64,000 bases of DNA from Duganella sp. sic0402 (GCF_019219065.1 NZ_JAHUWK010000001.1:496001-560000); one strand, 5' to 3'. Positions 44,401 through 55,068 are shown, counted from the first letter of the stretch. The notes: generated from the sequence alone by a model not told the origin. Numbers and translations are program-made.

Positions 44401-44548
44401 GGCGATGATTCCGTTGTCGCGTTCCGTATTCTGGGGGCCGATGGCGGTGGCGATTATGGGCGGGCTTATTCTGGCCACAGCGCTGACTTTATTGTTCCTG
44501 CCAGCGCTGTATGCAGCCTGGTTCAGAGTGAAAAAGCCTATTAAATAA
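41459..44548 (+). CDS. RND-family efflux permease
   Basis: The 1029-residue protein has the RND layout: a membrane helix near residue 15-35, two large periplasmic loops (about 40-335 and 570-860) and twelve helices. The proton-relay acidic pair is in LLVDDAIIAVEMM near residue 418. It belongs to the hydrophobic/amphiphilic efflux (AcrB-like) group, although the exact substrate cannot be read from the sequence. The adaptor precedes it, but no outer-membrane factor follows; the next features are a hairpin, a terminator and tRNA-Leu. Confidence 0.93.
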   Translation: MKEGFNLSRWALEHIPLTRYLIAVLLIGGFLSYSNLGQDEDPPFTFRAMVVQAQWPGATALQMAEQVTDKLEKKLQETPGIDEISSYSKPGETLIILKLRESTPPKNVAEAWYQVRKKIGDIKLTLPSGVQGPFFNDEFGDTYGSIFALSGDGFTYAEMKDYADFVRQRLLSVPLVSKVELFGVQDEKINIEFSHKKFAQLGISFEAIVNQIATQNSVESTGVLVTPTDNLQVRVTGALKTVRDLENLELRANGTTFRLGDFATVKREYQDPPGNKMRFNGKEVIGLGVSMEKGGNIIQLGKHMEKTVTELKAKLPVGIELERVSDQPEAVKASVGEFVHTLIEAVLIVLGVSFVALGLHSKPKLRLDVRPGLVVALSIPLVLSVTFLFMRMLDIDLHKISLGALIIALGLLVDDAIIAVEMMVRKMEEGMSRFDAATFAYKSTAIPMLTGTLITVAGFLPIGLAKSAAGEYTFSLFSVNALALVISWVVAVTFTPYLGYVLLKVKPHADGGNDHDLFDTPGFRRFRALVNWCVEYRWITIAATLAVFALGVYGFKFIEKQFFPDSSRPELMVEMWTPEGTTFAANEAQVKKFEAFIRKQDGVLSVTSYVGTGSPRFYLPLDQIFPQTNVSQIVVLPKDLKARAALRDKIVDVFKHDFPEVRGRVKLLPNGPPVPYPVQFRVTGTEVEKVRAIADQVKDIMRANPNTLGVNDNWNESIKVLRLDLDQDKMRALGVTSQTVMRAANTILSGTTIGQFREGIKLIDIRIRQPLDERATISVLNDTNIPTASGKSVPISQLARAHFVWEPGVVWREGRDWAITVQSDVGDHIQGPTVSSQIEPQLKALRDALPAGYAITVKGAASDSGAAEASIAANLPLAIFLIFTLLMLQLHSFSRALLVFLTGPLGVAGAAMALLLLGRPLGFVANLGIIALFGMIIRNSVILVDQIEQDIKAGHDPWTAIVESAVRRCRPIILTAAAAALAMIPLSRSVFWGPMAVAIMGGLILATALTLLFLPALYAAWFRVKKPIK

Positions 44549-44562
44549 GCAAACGGTGTATT

Positions 44563-44615
44563 TTTTTAGCGGAATGTTGGCGACATAGTAAAAATCGTCA
44601 CCATTCCGCTAAAAA
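44563..44615. terminator. Long inverted repeat after the efflux operon
   Basis: TTTTTAGCGGAATG (44563-44576) is the exact complement of CATTCCGCTAAAAA (44602-44615), 25 bases apart. With A/T tracts at both ends it could terminate transcription in either direction and lies directly after the pump stop codon. Confidence 0.6.
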
Positions 44616-44669
44616 CCCGTTAGAATATCGCGTTGAAGTTGAAAGCTCCTGCATCAAATAGCAGGAAGA

Positions 44670-44701
44670 GGGCGACCCTTTTCACTTACAGGTCGCCCTT
44701 T
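44670..44701 (+). terminator. Terminator upstream of tRNA-Leu
   Basis: GGGCGACC (44670-44677) and GGTCGCCC (44691-44698) form a perfect 8-base stem with a 13-base loop, followed by TTTGCTTTT. It separates the efflux operon from the tRNA-Leu/tig unit. Confidence 0.7.
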
Positions 44702-44720
44702 GCTTTTGTGCAAACATGCC

Positions 44721-44807
44721 GCGAGGATGGCGAAATTGGTAGACGCACCAGGTTTAGGTCCTGACGCCAGCAATGGTGTGGGGGTTCGAGTCCCCCTCCT
44801 CGCACCA
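44721..44807 (+). tRNA. tRNA-Leu (anticodon TAG)
   Basis: The 87-base sequence folds into a tRNA with acceptor stem GCGAGGA/TCCTCGC, a long variable arm as in leucine tRNAs, T-loop GGTTCGAGTCC and an encoded CCA end at 44805-44807. The anticodon loop reads TTTAGGT, giving TAG, which reads CUN leucine codons. It lies 32 bases before the tig start codon with no promoter between, so both may come from one transcript. Confidence 0.93.
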
Positions 44808-44839
44808 ACTGTACTTTTTATTTTTTGGACGATTTTTAC

Positions 44840-46180
44840 ATGGCAACTGCAGTCGAAACCTTGGGCAAACTCGAACGTCGTATCACGATCTCCTTCCCGC
44901 TGACCGAAGTCCGCGCTGAAGTTGAGAAGCGCCTGAAAGTGCAAGCCAAAACGGCTAAGGCACCAGGCTTCCGTCCGGGCAAAGTTCCTCTGAAAATGGT
45001 CGCGGCACAATACGGTTATCAGATCGAAACCGAAGTGCTGAATGATAAAGTTGGCCGCGCTTTCAACGACGCCGCAAACGAAGCCCAACTGCGCGTTGCC
45101 GGTTTCCCGAACATCGAGCCTAAGCAAGAATCGCCAGCCGGCGTGCTGAGCTTCGACGCAACCTTCGAAATCTACCCAGACGTCGAAATCGGCGACCTGA
45201 CCACCGTAGAAATCGAAACCGTTAAAGCCGAAGTCAGCGATGCTGAAATCGACAAAACCATCGAAATCCTGCGCAAACAGCGCGTGCACTTCCACACCAA
45301 AGGCGAAGCCGGTGAACACGGCGACGGCGGCGAAGCTGTTGCTGCCAACGGCGACCGCGTGACCGTGGACTTCGTCGGTTCGATCGACGGCGTGGAATTC
45401 CCAGGCGGTAAAGCCGAAGACTACCCATTCGTGCTGGGCGAAGGCCGCATGCTGCCAGAATTCGAAGCCGCGACCGTCGGCCTGAAAGTCGGCGAAGCCA
45501 AGACCTTCCCACTCGCCTTCCCAGAGGACTACCATGGTAAAGACGTGGCCGGCAAAACCGCCTCGTTCACCATCACCCTGAAAAAACTGGAATGGGCGCA
45601 CCTGCCGGAAGTTGATGCAGAATTCGCCAAATCGCTGGGCGTGGCTGACGGCGACGTCGCCAAAATGCGCGATGACATCAAAGTCAACCTGGAACGTGAA
45701 GTTGCAGGCCGCGTAAAAGCACGCAATAAAGAAGCCGTGATGGAAGCGCTGGTCAAGAGCGCCACCCTGGACGTGCCGAAATCGCTGATCGCCCAGGATA
45801 CCGAGCGTCTGGCCGAAATGACCCGTCAAGACATGGCGCAGCGCGGCATGAACGTCAAGGACGTGCCATTCCCACCAGAACTGTTCGCTGAAAAAGCCGA
45901 GCGCCGCGTGCGCCTGGGCCTGATCCTGTCGCAACTGGTTGGCGAGAACAACCTGCAAGCGCAGCCAGAGCAAGTCAAAGCCCAGATCGAAGACTTCGCA
46001 CAAAGCTACGAAGATCCACGTGAAGTGCTGAAGTACTACTACAGCGACCGTCGCCGTCTGGCCGAAGTGGAAGCCCTTGTATTGGAAGAAAACGTCGTCA
46101 ACTACGTCCTGGGCCTGTCGAAGACTTCGTCCAAGGCCATCGCCTTTGACGAACTGATGGGAAGCAACGCACAAGCGTAA
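44840..46180 (+). CDS. tig: Trigger factor
   Basis: The 446-residue ribosome-bound chaperone has the N-terminal ribosome-binding motif GFRPGKVP near residue 44, the FKBP-like prolyl isomerase domain (about 155-245, with [14 protein letters not shown] and FVLGEGRML) and the C-terminal chaperone domain. The start at 44840 (MATAVETLG) fits other trigger factors. It precedes clpP-clpX-lon, the standard bacterial order. A tRNA-Leu gene lies immediately upstream. The 152 bases after it hold copy 2 of the hairpin repeat. Confidence 0.96.
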   Translation: MATAVETLGKLERRITISFPLTEVRAEVEKRLKVQAKTAKAPGFRPGKVPLKMVAAQYGYQIETEVLNDKVGRAFNDAANEAQLRVAGFPNIEPKQESPAGVLSFDATFEIYPDVEIGDLTTVEIETVKAEVSDAEIDKTIEILRKQRVHFHTKGEAGEHGDGGEAVAANGDRVTVDFVGSIDGVEFPGGKAEDYPFVLGEGRMLPEFEAATVGLKVGEAKTFPLAFPEDYHGKDVAGKTASFTITLKKLEWAHLPEVDAEFAKSLGVADGDVAKMRDDIKVNLEREVAGRVKARNKEAVMEALVKSATLDVPKSLIAQDTERLAEMTRQDMAQRGMNVKDVPFPPELFAEKAERRVRLGLILSQLVGENNLQAQPEQVKAQIEDFAQSYEDPREVLKYYYSDRRRLAEVEALVLEENVVNYVLGLSKTSSKAIAFDELMGSNAQA

Positions 46181-46200
46181 TTCAGTTAGGTTAGAATCAA

Positions 46201-46282
46201 GACGGCGCCACCCGCCGTCGTTCCGGCGCAAGCTGGAATCCATAGAACGCAAGCTCAGTATGGACTCCGGCTTTCGCCGGAG
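46201..46282. repeat. Bipartite hairpin repeat, copy 2
   Basis: The element lies between tig and clpP. After an extra perfect hairpin GACGGCG/CGCCGTC (46201-46207 and 46213-46219) it has GTTCCGGC/GCTGGAAT (46220-46227 and 46232-46239, with one G-T pair at each side) then AATCCATA, then GCTCAGTATGG and CTCCGGC/GCCGGAG (46265-46271 and 46276-46282). The order of parts and the connecting words match copy 1 at 8316-8390, although the stem sequences differ with compensating changes. Confidence 0.7.
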
Positions 46283-46332
46283 CGACGGTAGTGGTAAAGT
46301 TTCTGAACCTGGCTGCTTCACAAGGAAATAGA

Positions 46333-46959
46333 ATGACTGGTATGAACCGTAATCCGGCACTGGATACCGAAATGCTCGGCCTGGTGCCGATGGTGGTGGA
46401 ACAAAGCGGTCGCGGCGAGCGCTCGTATGACATTTACTCGCGCCTGCTGAAGGAACGTATTATTTTTATGGTCGGTCCGGTCAACGACCAGATGGCCAAT
46501 CTGGTGGTCGCCCAGCTGCTGTTCCTGGAAAGCGAAAATCCGGACAAGGACATCTCGCTGTACATCAACTCTCCTGGCGGTTCGGTATCGGCCGGCTTGG
46601 CGATCTTCGATACGATGCAGTTCATCAAACCTGACGTATCGACGCTGTGCACCGGCATCGCCGCCTCGATGGGCGCGTTCCTGCTGGCCGCTGGCGCCAA
46701 GGGTAAGCGCTTCTCGCTGCCAAACTCGCGTGTCATGATTCACCAGCCGTCGGGCGGTTCCCAGGGCATGGCATCGGACATCGAGATCCAGGCCAAGGAA
46801 ATCCTGTACCTGCGCCACCGTCTGAATTCGATCATGGCCGAACGCACCGGTCAAAGCATCGAACAGGTTGCCAAAGACACCGATCGCGATCGTTTCATGT
46901 CGGCGGAAGAGGCGGTAGAGTACGGTCTGATCGACAAAGTGTTGACCAACCGGGCCTGA
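46333..46959 (+). CDS. clpP: ATP-dependent Clp protease, proteolytic subunit
   Basis: The 208-residue serine protease has the catalytic triad Ser in GIAASMGAF (about residue 108), His in VMIHQPSGG (about 133) and Asp in DTDRDRF (about 182). It starts at the ATG at 46333, preceded by AAGGAAAT, which gives the usual propeptide; the frame beginning at 46291 would run through the hairpin repeat. It forms the ClpXP protease with the product of the next gene. Confidence 0.96.
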   Translation: MTGMNRNPALDTEMLGLVPMVVEQSGRGERSYDIYSRLLKERIIFMVGPVNDQMANLVVAQLLFLESENPDKDISLYINSPGGSVSAGLAIFDTMQFIKPDVSTLCTGIAASMGAFLLAAGAKGKRFSLPNSRVMIHQPSGGSQGMASDIEIQAKEILYLRHRLNSIMAERTGQSIEQVAKDTDRDRFMSAEEAVEYGLIDKVLTNRA

Positions 46960-46986
46960 TGCTTCCCCCGCAGCATTGCTAAAAAG

Positions 46987-47023
46987 ACGCCCGGACGTTT
47001 AATCGTTCGGGCGTTTCGTTTTT
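46987..47023 (+). terminator. Terminator after clpP
   Basis: ACGCCCGGACG (46987-46997) pairs with CGTTCGGGCGT (47004-47014) with one G-T pair, followed by TTTCGTTTTT. ClpX can therefore have its own transcript. Confidence 0.8.
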
Positions 47024-47119
47024 ATTTCGGGTAGCATGTAGTTGGAGGCATTTTTTTCCAAACTTCAAACATGCTTCCTTGTAACGGCTAAGCCATTCTG
47101 TAACCAAAGATAACTGCCC

Positions 47120-48388
47120 ATGTCAGACAAAAAATCCTCCAGCGGCGAAAAACTTCTGTACTGCTCGTTCTGCGGCAAAAGCCAGCACGAGGTGAAGAAG
47201 CTGATCGCCGGCCCGTCGGTATTCATTTGCGACGAGTGCATCGATCTGTGCAATGACATCATCCGCGACGAAACCTCGGCCATCGAGTCGGTTTCGGGCG
47301 CCAAGTCGGACCTGCCAACCCCGCATGAAATCAAGGACTTGCTGGACCAGTACGTGATCGGCCAGCAAACGGCCAAGCGCATCCTGTCGGTGGCGGTGTA
47401 TAACCACTACAAGCGCCTCAAGCATCTGGGCAAGAAAGACGACGTCGAACTGGCCAAGTCCAATATTCTGCTGGTCGGTCCTACCGGCTCGGGCAAGACC
47501 CTGCTGGCGCAGACGCTGGCGCGCATGCTGAACGTGCCGTTCGTGATCGCCGACGCCACCACGCTGACCGAAGCCGGCTATGTGGGCGAGGATGTCGAGA
47601 ACATCATTCAGAAACTGTTGCAAAGCTGCAACTACGATGTGGACAAGGCGCAACGCGGCATCGTCTACATCGACGAGATCGACAAAATCTCCCGCAAGTC
47701 GGACAACCCTTCCATTACCCGCGACGTCTCGGGCGAGGGCGTGCAGCAGGCGCTGCTGAAGCTGATCGAGGGCACCATGGCCTCGGTGCCGCCACAAGGC
47801 GGCCGCAAGCACCCGAACCAGGACTTCGTGCAGATCGACACCACCAACATTATGTTCATCTGCGGCGGCGCGTTCGACGGCCTGGCCAAGGTGATCGAGA
47901 ACCGTTCGGAGAAATCCGGCATCGGTTTCGGCGCCTCGGTGAAGAGCAAGTCCGAGCGCAACGTCAGCGAAGTGCTGATGGAAGCGGAACCGGAAGACCT
48001 GATCAAATTCGGCCTGATCCCTGAACTGGTAGGCCGTCTGCCGGTGGTGGCCACGCTGGCCGAGCTGACTGAAGAGGCGCTGATCCAGATTCTGGTCGAG
48101 CCGAAGAATGCGCTGATCAAGCAATATTCGAAGCTGCTGGAAATGGAAGGCGCGGAGCTGGAAATCCGGCCGGCCGGCCTGCATGCGATCGCCAAGAAAG
48201 CGCTGGCGCGCAAAACCGGCGCCCGCGGCCTGCGTTCCATCCTGGAGCACGCGCTGCTGGATACCATGTATGAGCTGCCAAATGAAACCAACGTTACTAA
48301 AGTGGTTATCGACGAGAATACCATTACCAGTGGCGCTAAACCTTTGTTGATTTATCAGGAGCAGGCTAAAGCTTCTGGTGAGAATTAA
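47120..48388 (+). CDS. clpX: ATP-dependent Clp protease, ATPase subunit ClpX
   Basis: The 422-residue unfoldase has the N-terminal zinc-binding domain ([11 protein letters not shown]...[10 protein letters not shown]), Walker A GPTGSGKT near residue 117, Walker [11 protein letters not shown] near residue 180 and the ClpP-binding IGF loop in SGIGFGASV near residue 270. All are intact. It feeds substrates to ClpP. Its transcript would end at the terminator at 48493-48529. Confidence 0.96.
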   Translation: MSDKKSSSGEKLLYCSFCGKSQHEVKKLIAGPSVFICDECIDLCNDIIRDETSAIESVSGAKSDLPTPHEIKDLLDQYVIGQQTAKRILSVAVYNHYKRLKHLGKKDDVELAKSNILLVGPTGSGKTLLAQTLARMLNVPFVIADATTLTEAGYVGEDVENIIQKLLQSCNYDVDKAQRGIVYIDEIDKISRKSDNPSITRDVSGEGVQQALLKLIEGTMASVPPQGGRKHPNQDFVQIDTTNIMFICGGAFDGLAKVIENRSEKSGIGFGASVKSKSERNVSEVLMEAEPEDLIKFGLIPELVGRLPVVATLAELTEEALIQILVEPKNALIKQYSKLLEMEGAELEIRPAGLHAIAKKALARKTGARGLRSILEHALLDTMYELPNETNVTKVVIDENTITSGAKPLLIYQEQAKASGEN

Positions 48389-48492
48389 ATAACTTGTGCA
48401 CACTTGCCTCACGCAACAGCAAAATTCATTTCGCATCCGTTGGGCAAGGCGGTACAATAAAAATCAATAAGAGAATACAGGCTTCAGTCGGA

Positions 48493-48529
48493 AAGCCACT
48501 CGTGACAGCCTGTCGCGCGTGGCTTTTTT
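48493..48529 (+). terminator. Terminator between clpX and lon
   Basis: AAGCCAC...GTGGCTT (48493-48499 and 48519-48525) extended inward by a further CGTGACAG/CTGTCGCG stem, followed by six T residues. It lies about 105 bases after clpX. In the remaining 124 bases before lon I see no clean sigma-32 heat-shock promoter. Confidence 0.75.
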
Positions 48530-48653
48530 ATTTAGCTATTCTTTTAGAGTGAAGAAAACATTCTTTAATATGAGGAATTATTTCTTGCAGCTCGGTCTTG
48601 TGATTCGGCAGGTCAGCGCCACATCATAATCACGCTTTCACATAAGGTACGCC

Positions 48654-51065
<2,412 letters not shown>

Positions 51066-51089
51066 CTTTCAGCGGTAATATCATTAAAA

Positions 51090-51117
51090 CAGGCGCTTAT
51101 CTAGCGCCTGTTTTTTT
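51090..51117 (+). terminator. Terminator after lon
   Basis: CAGGCGCT/AGCGCCTG with a 5-base loop followed by seven T residues; a strong intrinsic terminator 25 bases after the lon stop codon. Confidence 0.88.
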
Positions 51118-51146
51118 ATTTTTACCTGTTTTTCTATTGTGCAGCC

Positions 51147-51205
51147 TTGACACGATAGCGGGCTGGCTTGTTTAATACGGCCTGAAATTTTCGTGTTGCC
51201 GTATT
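51147..51205 (+). promoter_or_regulatory. hupB promoter with a downstream inverted repeat
   Basis: A perfect -35 TTGACA (51147-51152) and TTTAAT (51171-51176) are 18 bases apart. The inverted repeat AATACGGC (51174-51181) / GCCGTATT (51198-51205) overlaps the -10 and the expected start site, so it could be an operator or a hairpin at the 5' end of the mRNA. Confidence 0.65.
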
Positions 51206-51246
51206 TTAAGCGGGAACAGATATAACCTTTGTGACGGGGAATTGCT

Positions 51247-51519
51247 TTGAATAAGACTGAATTGATCGACCATATCGCCACCACCGCTGATATTTCGAAA
51301 GCGGCTGCTGCACGCGCACTGGACGCAGTGATTGACGGTGTTACCACCACCCTGCAAAAGAACGACAGCGTGACCCTGGTCGGCTTCGGTACCTTCTCCG
51401 TGAGCGAACGCGCCGCCCGTACCGGCCGCAATCCGCGCACCAAAGAAGAGATCGTTATTGAAGCGGCGAAAGTTCCTAAATTTAAAGCTGGCAAAGCTTT
51501 GAAAGATGCTGTAAACTAA
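51247..51519 (+). CDS. hupB: HU-family DNA-binding protein
   Basis: The 90-residue histone-like protein has the HU fold with the signature [10 protein letters not shown] near residue 59 and the DNA-binding arm. The start is a TTG at 51247 reading [11 protein letters not shown], as in HU proteins of relatives; no better start lies near. HU bends and packs DNA. The order lon-hupB is conserved in proteobacteria. No terminator separates it from tRNA-Val, which starts 49 bases later. Confidence 0.95.
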   Translation: MNKTELIDHIATTADISKAAAARALDAVIDGVTTTLQKNDSVTLVGFGTFSVSERAARTGRNPRTKEEIVIEAAKVPKFKAGKALKDAVN

Positions 51520-51568
51520 CGGACTTCGGTGAGCAGCAGCGGCAACAAAGCTGTTCACTCAGGCAAAT

Positions 51569-51644
51569 GGGCGGTTAGCTCAGTTGGTAGAGCGGAGCCC
51601 TTACAAGGCTTAGGTCGGGAGTTCGAGCCTCTCACCGCCCACCA
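51569..51644 (+). tRNA. tRNA-Val (anticodon TAC)
   Basis: The 76-base sequence has acceptor stem GGGCGGT/ACCGCCC, D-loop AGCTCAGTTGGTAGAGC, anticodon loop CTTACAA giving TAC (reads GUN valine codons), T-loop GTTCGAGCC and an encoded CCA. It follows hupB directly. Confidence 0.95.
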
Positions 51645-51702
51645 AAAAACATTTGCCAGAAATTAAGTTTCACTGTAGTATGTAGCACCTTGATATTCAG
51701 CT

Positions 51703-51779
51703 GGAGCGGTAGTTCAGTTGGTTAGAATACCGGCCTGTCACGCCGGGGGTCGCGGGTTCGAGCCCCGTCCGCTCCGCCA
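51703..51779 (+). tRNA. tRNA-Asp (anticodon GTC), copy 1
   Basis: The 77-base sequence has acceptor stem GGAGCGG/CCGCTCC, anticodon GTC in CCTGTCACG (reads GAC/GAU), T-loop GGTTCGAGCCC and an encoded CCA. It is identical to copy 2 over the whole length. CTTGATATT (51689-51697) and AATATCAAG (51782-51790) flank it as a perfect 9-base inverted repeat. Confidence 0.95.
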
Positions 51780-51808
51780 ACAATATCAAGACGATGTAGT
51801 ACCAACTA

Positions 51809-51885
51809 GGAGCGGTAGTTCAGTTGGTTAGAATACCGGCCTGTCACGCCGGGGGTCGCGGGTTCGAGCCCCGTCCGCTCCGCCA
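51809..51885 (+). tRNA. tRNA-Asp (anticodon GTC), copy 2
   Basis: Identical in all 77 bases to copy 1, with its own encoded CCA, 29 bases downstream. A strong terminator begins 12 bases after it, ending the hupB-tRNA unit. Confidence 0.95.
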
Positions 51886-51896
51886 AGAACAAGATA

Positions 51897-51928
51897 CCCC
51901 GCAGCTTATAATGAGCTGCGGGGTTTTT
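51897..51928 (+). terminator. Terminator after the tRNA-Asp genes
   Basis: CCCCGCAGCT (51897-51906) pairs perfectly with AGCTGCGGGG (51914-51923), followed by TTTTTC and more T residues. Confidence 0.92.
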
Positions 51929-51954
51929 CTTTTTCCGGAACTGATAATTCAACA

Positions 51955-51983
51955 TTGAATATCCGATATATTCCTTGTAAAAT
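51955..51983 (+). promoter_or_regulatory. ppiD promoter
   Basis: TTGAAT (51955-51960) and TAAAAT (51978-51983) are exactly 17 bases apart. The start site would lie near 51990, about 70 bases before the ppiD start codon. Confidence 0.65.
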
Positions 51984-51998
51984 CCGGCAACCGGAATA

Positions 51999-52022
51999 GG
52001 CGAACGTGGGTTCGCCTTTTTT
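51999..52022 (+). terminator. Hairpin with T run in the ppiD leader
   Basis: GGCGAAC (51999-52005) pairs with GTTCGCC (52010-52016) around a 4-base loop and is followed directly by six T residues (52017-52022). It lies between the ppiD promoter and start codon, so it could act as an attenuator, or it could be a remnant terminator of the tRNA unit. Confidence 0.6.
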
Positions 52023-52059
52023 GTATGTGCAAGTCCTACTTAATCCGAATTGGCAGACC

Positions 52060-53973
52060 ATGTTTGAATTTATTCGTACCCATCAACGCTTGATGCAAAT
52101 CCTTCTGGCGATCGTCATCGTGCCATCGTTTGCATTTGTCGGTATCGGCAGTTACCAGAGCTTTGGCGATGACGCCAATACCATCGCCAAAATCGATGGC
52201 AAGCCGCTGACCCAGCAGGAATTCGACACCGCCGTGCGCAACCAGCTGGACAGCTATCGTCAGCGCCTGGGCGCACAGTTTGACCAGAAAATGTTCGACA
52301 CCCCGGAGTTCAAGCAGAACATCCTGGACCAGCTGATCGCGCAACGCGCCATTGCTGCTGAAGTCATCCACAGCCACCTGAGTGTGACCGATGCCCAGCT
52401 GCAGAAAGCCATCATGGACCAGTTTGGCGGTCCTGCCGGCTTCGACATGGAGCGTTACAAGGCCATCCTGGCCGCGCAAGGCCTACGTCCGGAAAACTAT
52501 GACGCCAGCATGCGCCGCGACCTGTCGCTGCAGCAACTGGCAACCGCTATCGAAGGCACTGGCTTTGCACCACGCAGCGTGGCCGGCAAGCTGTCCGACA
52601 TCATTTCGCAAGAGCGCGAAGTGCAGGAACTGCTGCTGCCAGTGGCCGACTTCGTGCCAGAGGTCAAAGTGACCGACGAGATGGTCAAAGCCTTTTACGA
52701 CAAGAACAGCAAGTTCTTCGAAGTGCCTGAGCAAGCCAAGATCGAATACGTGGTGCTGAACAATGACGTGGTGGCCGCTCAGGTCAACGTCAGCGACGCG
52801 CAAGTGGCGGACTACTACGCCAAGAACTCGGCCCAGTTCACCACGCCGGAAACCCGCCGCGCCAGCCACATCCTGATCGCCGTGAAGAAAGGCGCCAGCG
52901 CCGCTGACACCGCAGCCGCCAAGGCCAAGGCAGAAGCCATCGTTGCCGAACTGCGCAAGACTCCGGCTGACTTTGCCAAAGTGGCGAAAGCCAAATCGGA
53001 AGATCCAGGTTCGGCCGAGCAGGGCGGTGATCTGGGCGTGATTGAAAAAGGTTCGCTGGTTGCGTCCGTGGAAACCGCCATCGGCAAGCTGAAGCAGGGC
53101 GAGATCAGCGATGCTGTACAGTCGGAATTCGGCTGGCACGTGCTGACCGTGACCGAGTTGAAGCCAGCCGTGGTCAAGCCGCTGGACGCGGTGAAAACCG
53201 AAGTGGCCGATCTGCTGAAAAAACAGCAGGCCGCCAAGAAATACTCGGAAATGGCTGAAGCCTTCACCAACACCGTCTACGAGCAATCGGACAGCCTGAA
53301 ACCGGTTGCCGACAAGCTGGGCCTGAAAATCGAAACCGCCGTCAATGTATCGCGTACTCCATCGCCGATGGCTGGTCCGGCGCAGTACAACAACGCCAAG
53401 TTCCTGACCGCGCTGTTCTCCAACGACTCGATCAGCAGCAAGCGCAACACCGAAGCGGTTGAGACTGCGCCGAACATCCTGGTGTCGGGCCGTATCGTCG
53501 AATTCAAGCCTGCAAGCAAGCGTCCGCTGGCTGAAGTCGATGCGCAGATCCGTCAGCGTGTGACCATCGAAGAAGCGGCCAAGCTGGCTGCCAAGGCGGG
53601 TGAAGAGAAACTGGCCGCGTTCAAGAAATCCGGCGAAGCCACCGGTTTTGGCGCTGCCAAACTGGTGTCGCGCGCCAAGCCTGAAGGCATCAACGGCCTG
53701 GCCCTGCAATCGGTCATGAAAGCTGACACCACCAAGCTGCCGGCCTATGTGGGCGTGGACGTGCCAGGCACCGGCTACGGCCTGTACCGCATCGCCAAAG
53801 TGCAGCAGCCTGCGACGCTGGACGAGGCGCAGCGCAAGCAGGAAGCCGAGCAGATCGGCAGCATGATTTCGCAGCAGGAAATGGCGCAGTACGTTGAACT
53901 GCTGAAAGCCAAGGCCAAGGTGAAAGTCCTCAAGCCGATCGCTTCGACAACCACCGTGACCGAAGTGAAGTAA
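52060..53973 (+). CDS. ppiD: Periplasmic folding chaperone PpiD (SurA-like peptidyl-prolyl isomerase)
   Basis: The 637-residue protein starts at the ATG at 52060 (MFEFIRTHQRLMQ). It has one inner-membrane anchor (about 13-33), a SurA-N-like domain (about 35-180) and a parvulin domain (about 265-365, beginning ETRRASHILIAV and ending FGWHVLTVTE), then a second less conserved region. It helps outer-membrane and periplasmic proteins leave the Sec translocon. A TTGAAT/TAAAAT promoter and an odd leader hairpin lie upstream. Confidence 0.93.
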   Translation: MFEFIRTHQRLMQILLAIVIVPSFAFVGIGSYQSFGDDANTIAKIDGKPLTQQEFDTAVRNQLDSYRQRLGAQFDQKMFDTPEFKQNILDQLIAQRAIAAEVIHSHLSVTDAQLQKAIMDQFGGPAGFDMERYKAILAAQGLRPENYDASMRRDLSLQQLATAIEGTGFAPRSVAGKLSDIISQEREVQELLLPVADFVPEVKVTDEMVKAFYDKNSKFFEVPEQAKIEYVVLNNDVVAAQVNVSDAQVADYYAKNSAQFTTPETRRASHILIAVKKGASAADTAAAKAKAEAIVAELRKTPADFAKVAKAKSEDPGSAEQGGDLGVIEKGSLVASVETAIGKLKQGEISDAVQSEFGWHVLTVTELKPAVVKPLDAVKTEVADLLKKQQAAKKYSEMAEAFTNTVYEQSDSLKPVADKLGLKIETAVNVSRTPSPMAGPAQYNNAKFLTALFSNDSISSKRNTEAVETAPNILVSGRIVEFKPASKRPLAEVDAQIRQRVTIEEAAKLAAKAGEEKLAAFKKSGEATGFGAAKLVSRAKPEGINGLALQSVMKADTTKLPAYVGVDVPGTGYGLYRIAKVQQPATLDEAQRKQEAEQIGSMISQQEMAQYVELLKAKAKVKVLKPIASTTTVTEVK

Positions 53974-53984
53974 AAATGAGGTGA

Positions 53985-54017
53985 TAAAAAAGGCCGCTGA
54001 TACAGCGGCCTTTTTTT
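53985..54017. terminator. Bidirectional terminator between ppiD and mnmH
   Basis: AGGCCGCTG (53991-53999) pairs with CAGCGGCC (54003-54010), with A residues before and T residues after, so it ends transcripts from both ppiD (plus) and mnmH (minus). Its right end overlaps the last codon of mnmH. Confidence 0.88.
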
Positions 54018-55068
54018 ACGCCTGCAGCTTGCGCGCCGCAGCGGCGAAAGCATCTTCGCTGATGTCGGGCAGGTCCAGCGGCGTTGCCTGGGCATAGCGG
54101 CTGAAATTGCGGTCGATAGAGCGCAGGTAGGCCGGGTCGTAATGCTGCGCTAGCAGCGCATCCACCAGTTCCGTCATCTGGCCTGCCTGCGACATGGCCT
54201 GCCATTGGGTGATCTTTTCCTTGCCGTGCAGCTGCGTCAGATGTTCCAGCTGGCCGTTCAGTAATGCCGGGCTGCCCAGGAAGTGCGCGTAATCGGCCAT
54301 CAGCAGGTTCACGCGCTCGGCGCGCGGCAGCGTCAGCGCAATGCAGTCGGAGGCGCGCATGGACGCCATCAGCGCGGCCGGCACGCGCAGATTGCCGACC
54401 TTCTTGCTTTCCGCCTCCACGAACACCGGGCGGGCAGCATCGTAGCGGCGCAGCACGTCCCAGATGCGCGTCTCAAACGCCTTCTGGCTGGGCTGCTCGG
54501 TGCTGGGCAGGTGGCCCAGCACCGAGCCGCGATGCGCCGCCAGCTGTTCCAGATCCAGCACCTGCGCGCCTTGCGCGGCCAGCGTCTCCAGTAGCCGGCT
54601 CTTGCCGCTGCCGGTGGTGCCGCACACCACTTTAAAGGCCAGCTCCGGCGCATGCTCCAGCGCGGCATTCACTTCCTGCCGAAACGCCTTGTAGCCGCCC
54701 TCAAGCTGCACCACCGGCCAACCGATCTTGGCCAGGATGTGCGCCATCGCGCCGCTGCGGTTGCCGCCGCGCCAGCAATAGACCAGCGGCCGCCATTCGC
54801 GCGGCTGGCCGATCCACAATTCCTCGATATGGCGAGCGATGCTCTTGGCAATCAGCGCGGCGCCCAGCTTCTTTGCTTCAAACGCTCCCACTTGCTTGTA
54901 CATGGTGCCGACGCGGATGCGTTGCTCGTCATCCAGCACCGGCGCGTTGATGGCGCCGGGGAGATGGTCGAGCGCGTACTCGCAGGGGCTGCGGGCGTCG
55001 ATGATGGCGTCGAAACTGTCGAGCTGGGGCAGCACCTGATCGATGCTTAACACTTCCGGGTACTTCAT
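54016..55068 (-). CDS. mnmH: tRNA 2-selenouridine synthase
   Basis: The 350-residue protein (also called SelU/YbbB) has an N-terminal rhodanese domain with catalytic Cys in VYCWRGGNRSG near residue 97, and a P-loop segment CGTTGSGKSRLLETL near residue 150. It replaces the sulfur of 2-thiouridine in tRNA anticodons with selenium. Its start overlaps the tesA stop by 4 bases (ATGA), so the two are coupled. Selenophosphate synthase (SelD), which supplies its substrate, is not in this window. Confidence 0.93.
   Translation of the reverse strand: MKYPEVLSIDQVLPQLDSFDAIIDARSPCEYALDHLPGAINAPVLDDEQRIRVGTMYKQVGAFEAKKLGAALIAKSIARHIEELWIGQPREWRPLVYCWRGGNRSGAMAHILAKIGWPVVQLEGGYKAFRQEVNAALEHAPELAFKVVCGTTGSGKSRLLETLAAQGAQVLDLEQLAAHRGSVLGHLPSTEQPSQKAFETRIWDVLRRYDAARPVFVEAESKKVGNLRVPAALMASMRASDCIALTLPRAERVNLLMADYAHFLGSPALLNGQLEHLTQLHGKEKITQWQAMSQAGQMTELVDALLAQHYDPAYLRSIDRNFSRYAQATPLDLPDISEDAFAAAARKLQA

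Noticed and set aside
44654..46360. 568-codon frame antisense to tig, running through tRNA-Leu
   Set aside because: It overlaps a tRNA and tig and has no recognisable content.
48530..48653. Sigma-32 promoter for lon (CTTGTG ... CCACAT)
   Set aside because: Neither element nor spacing fits the heat-shock consensus well enough.
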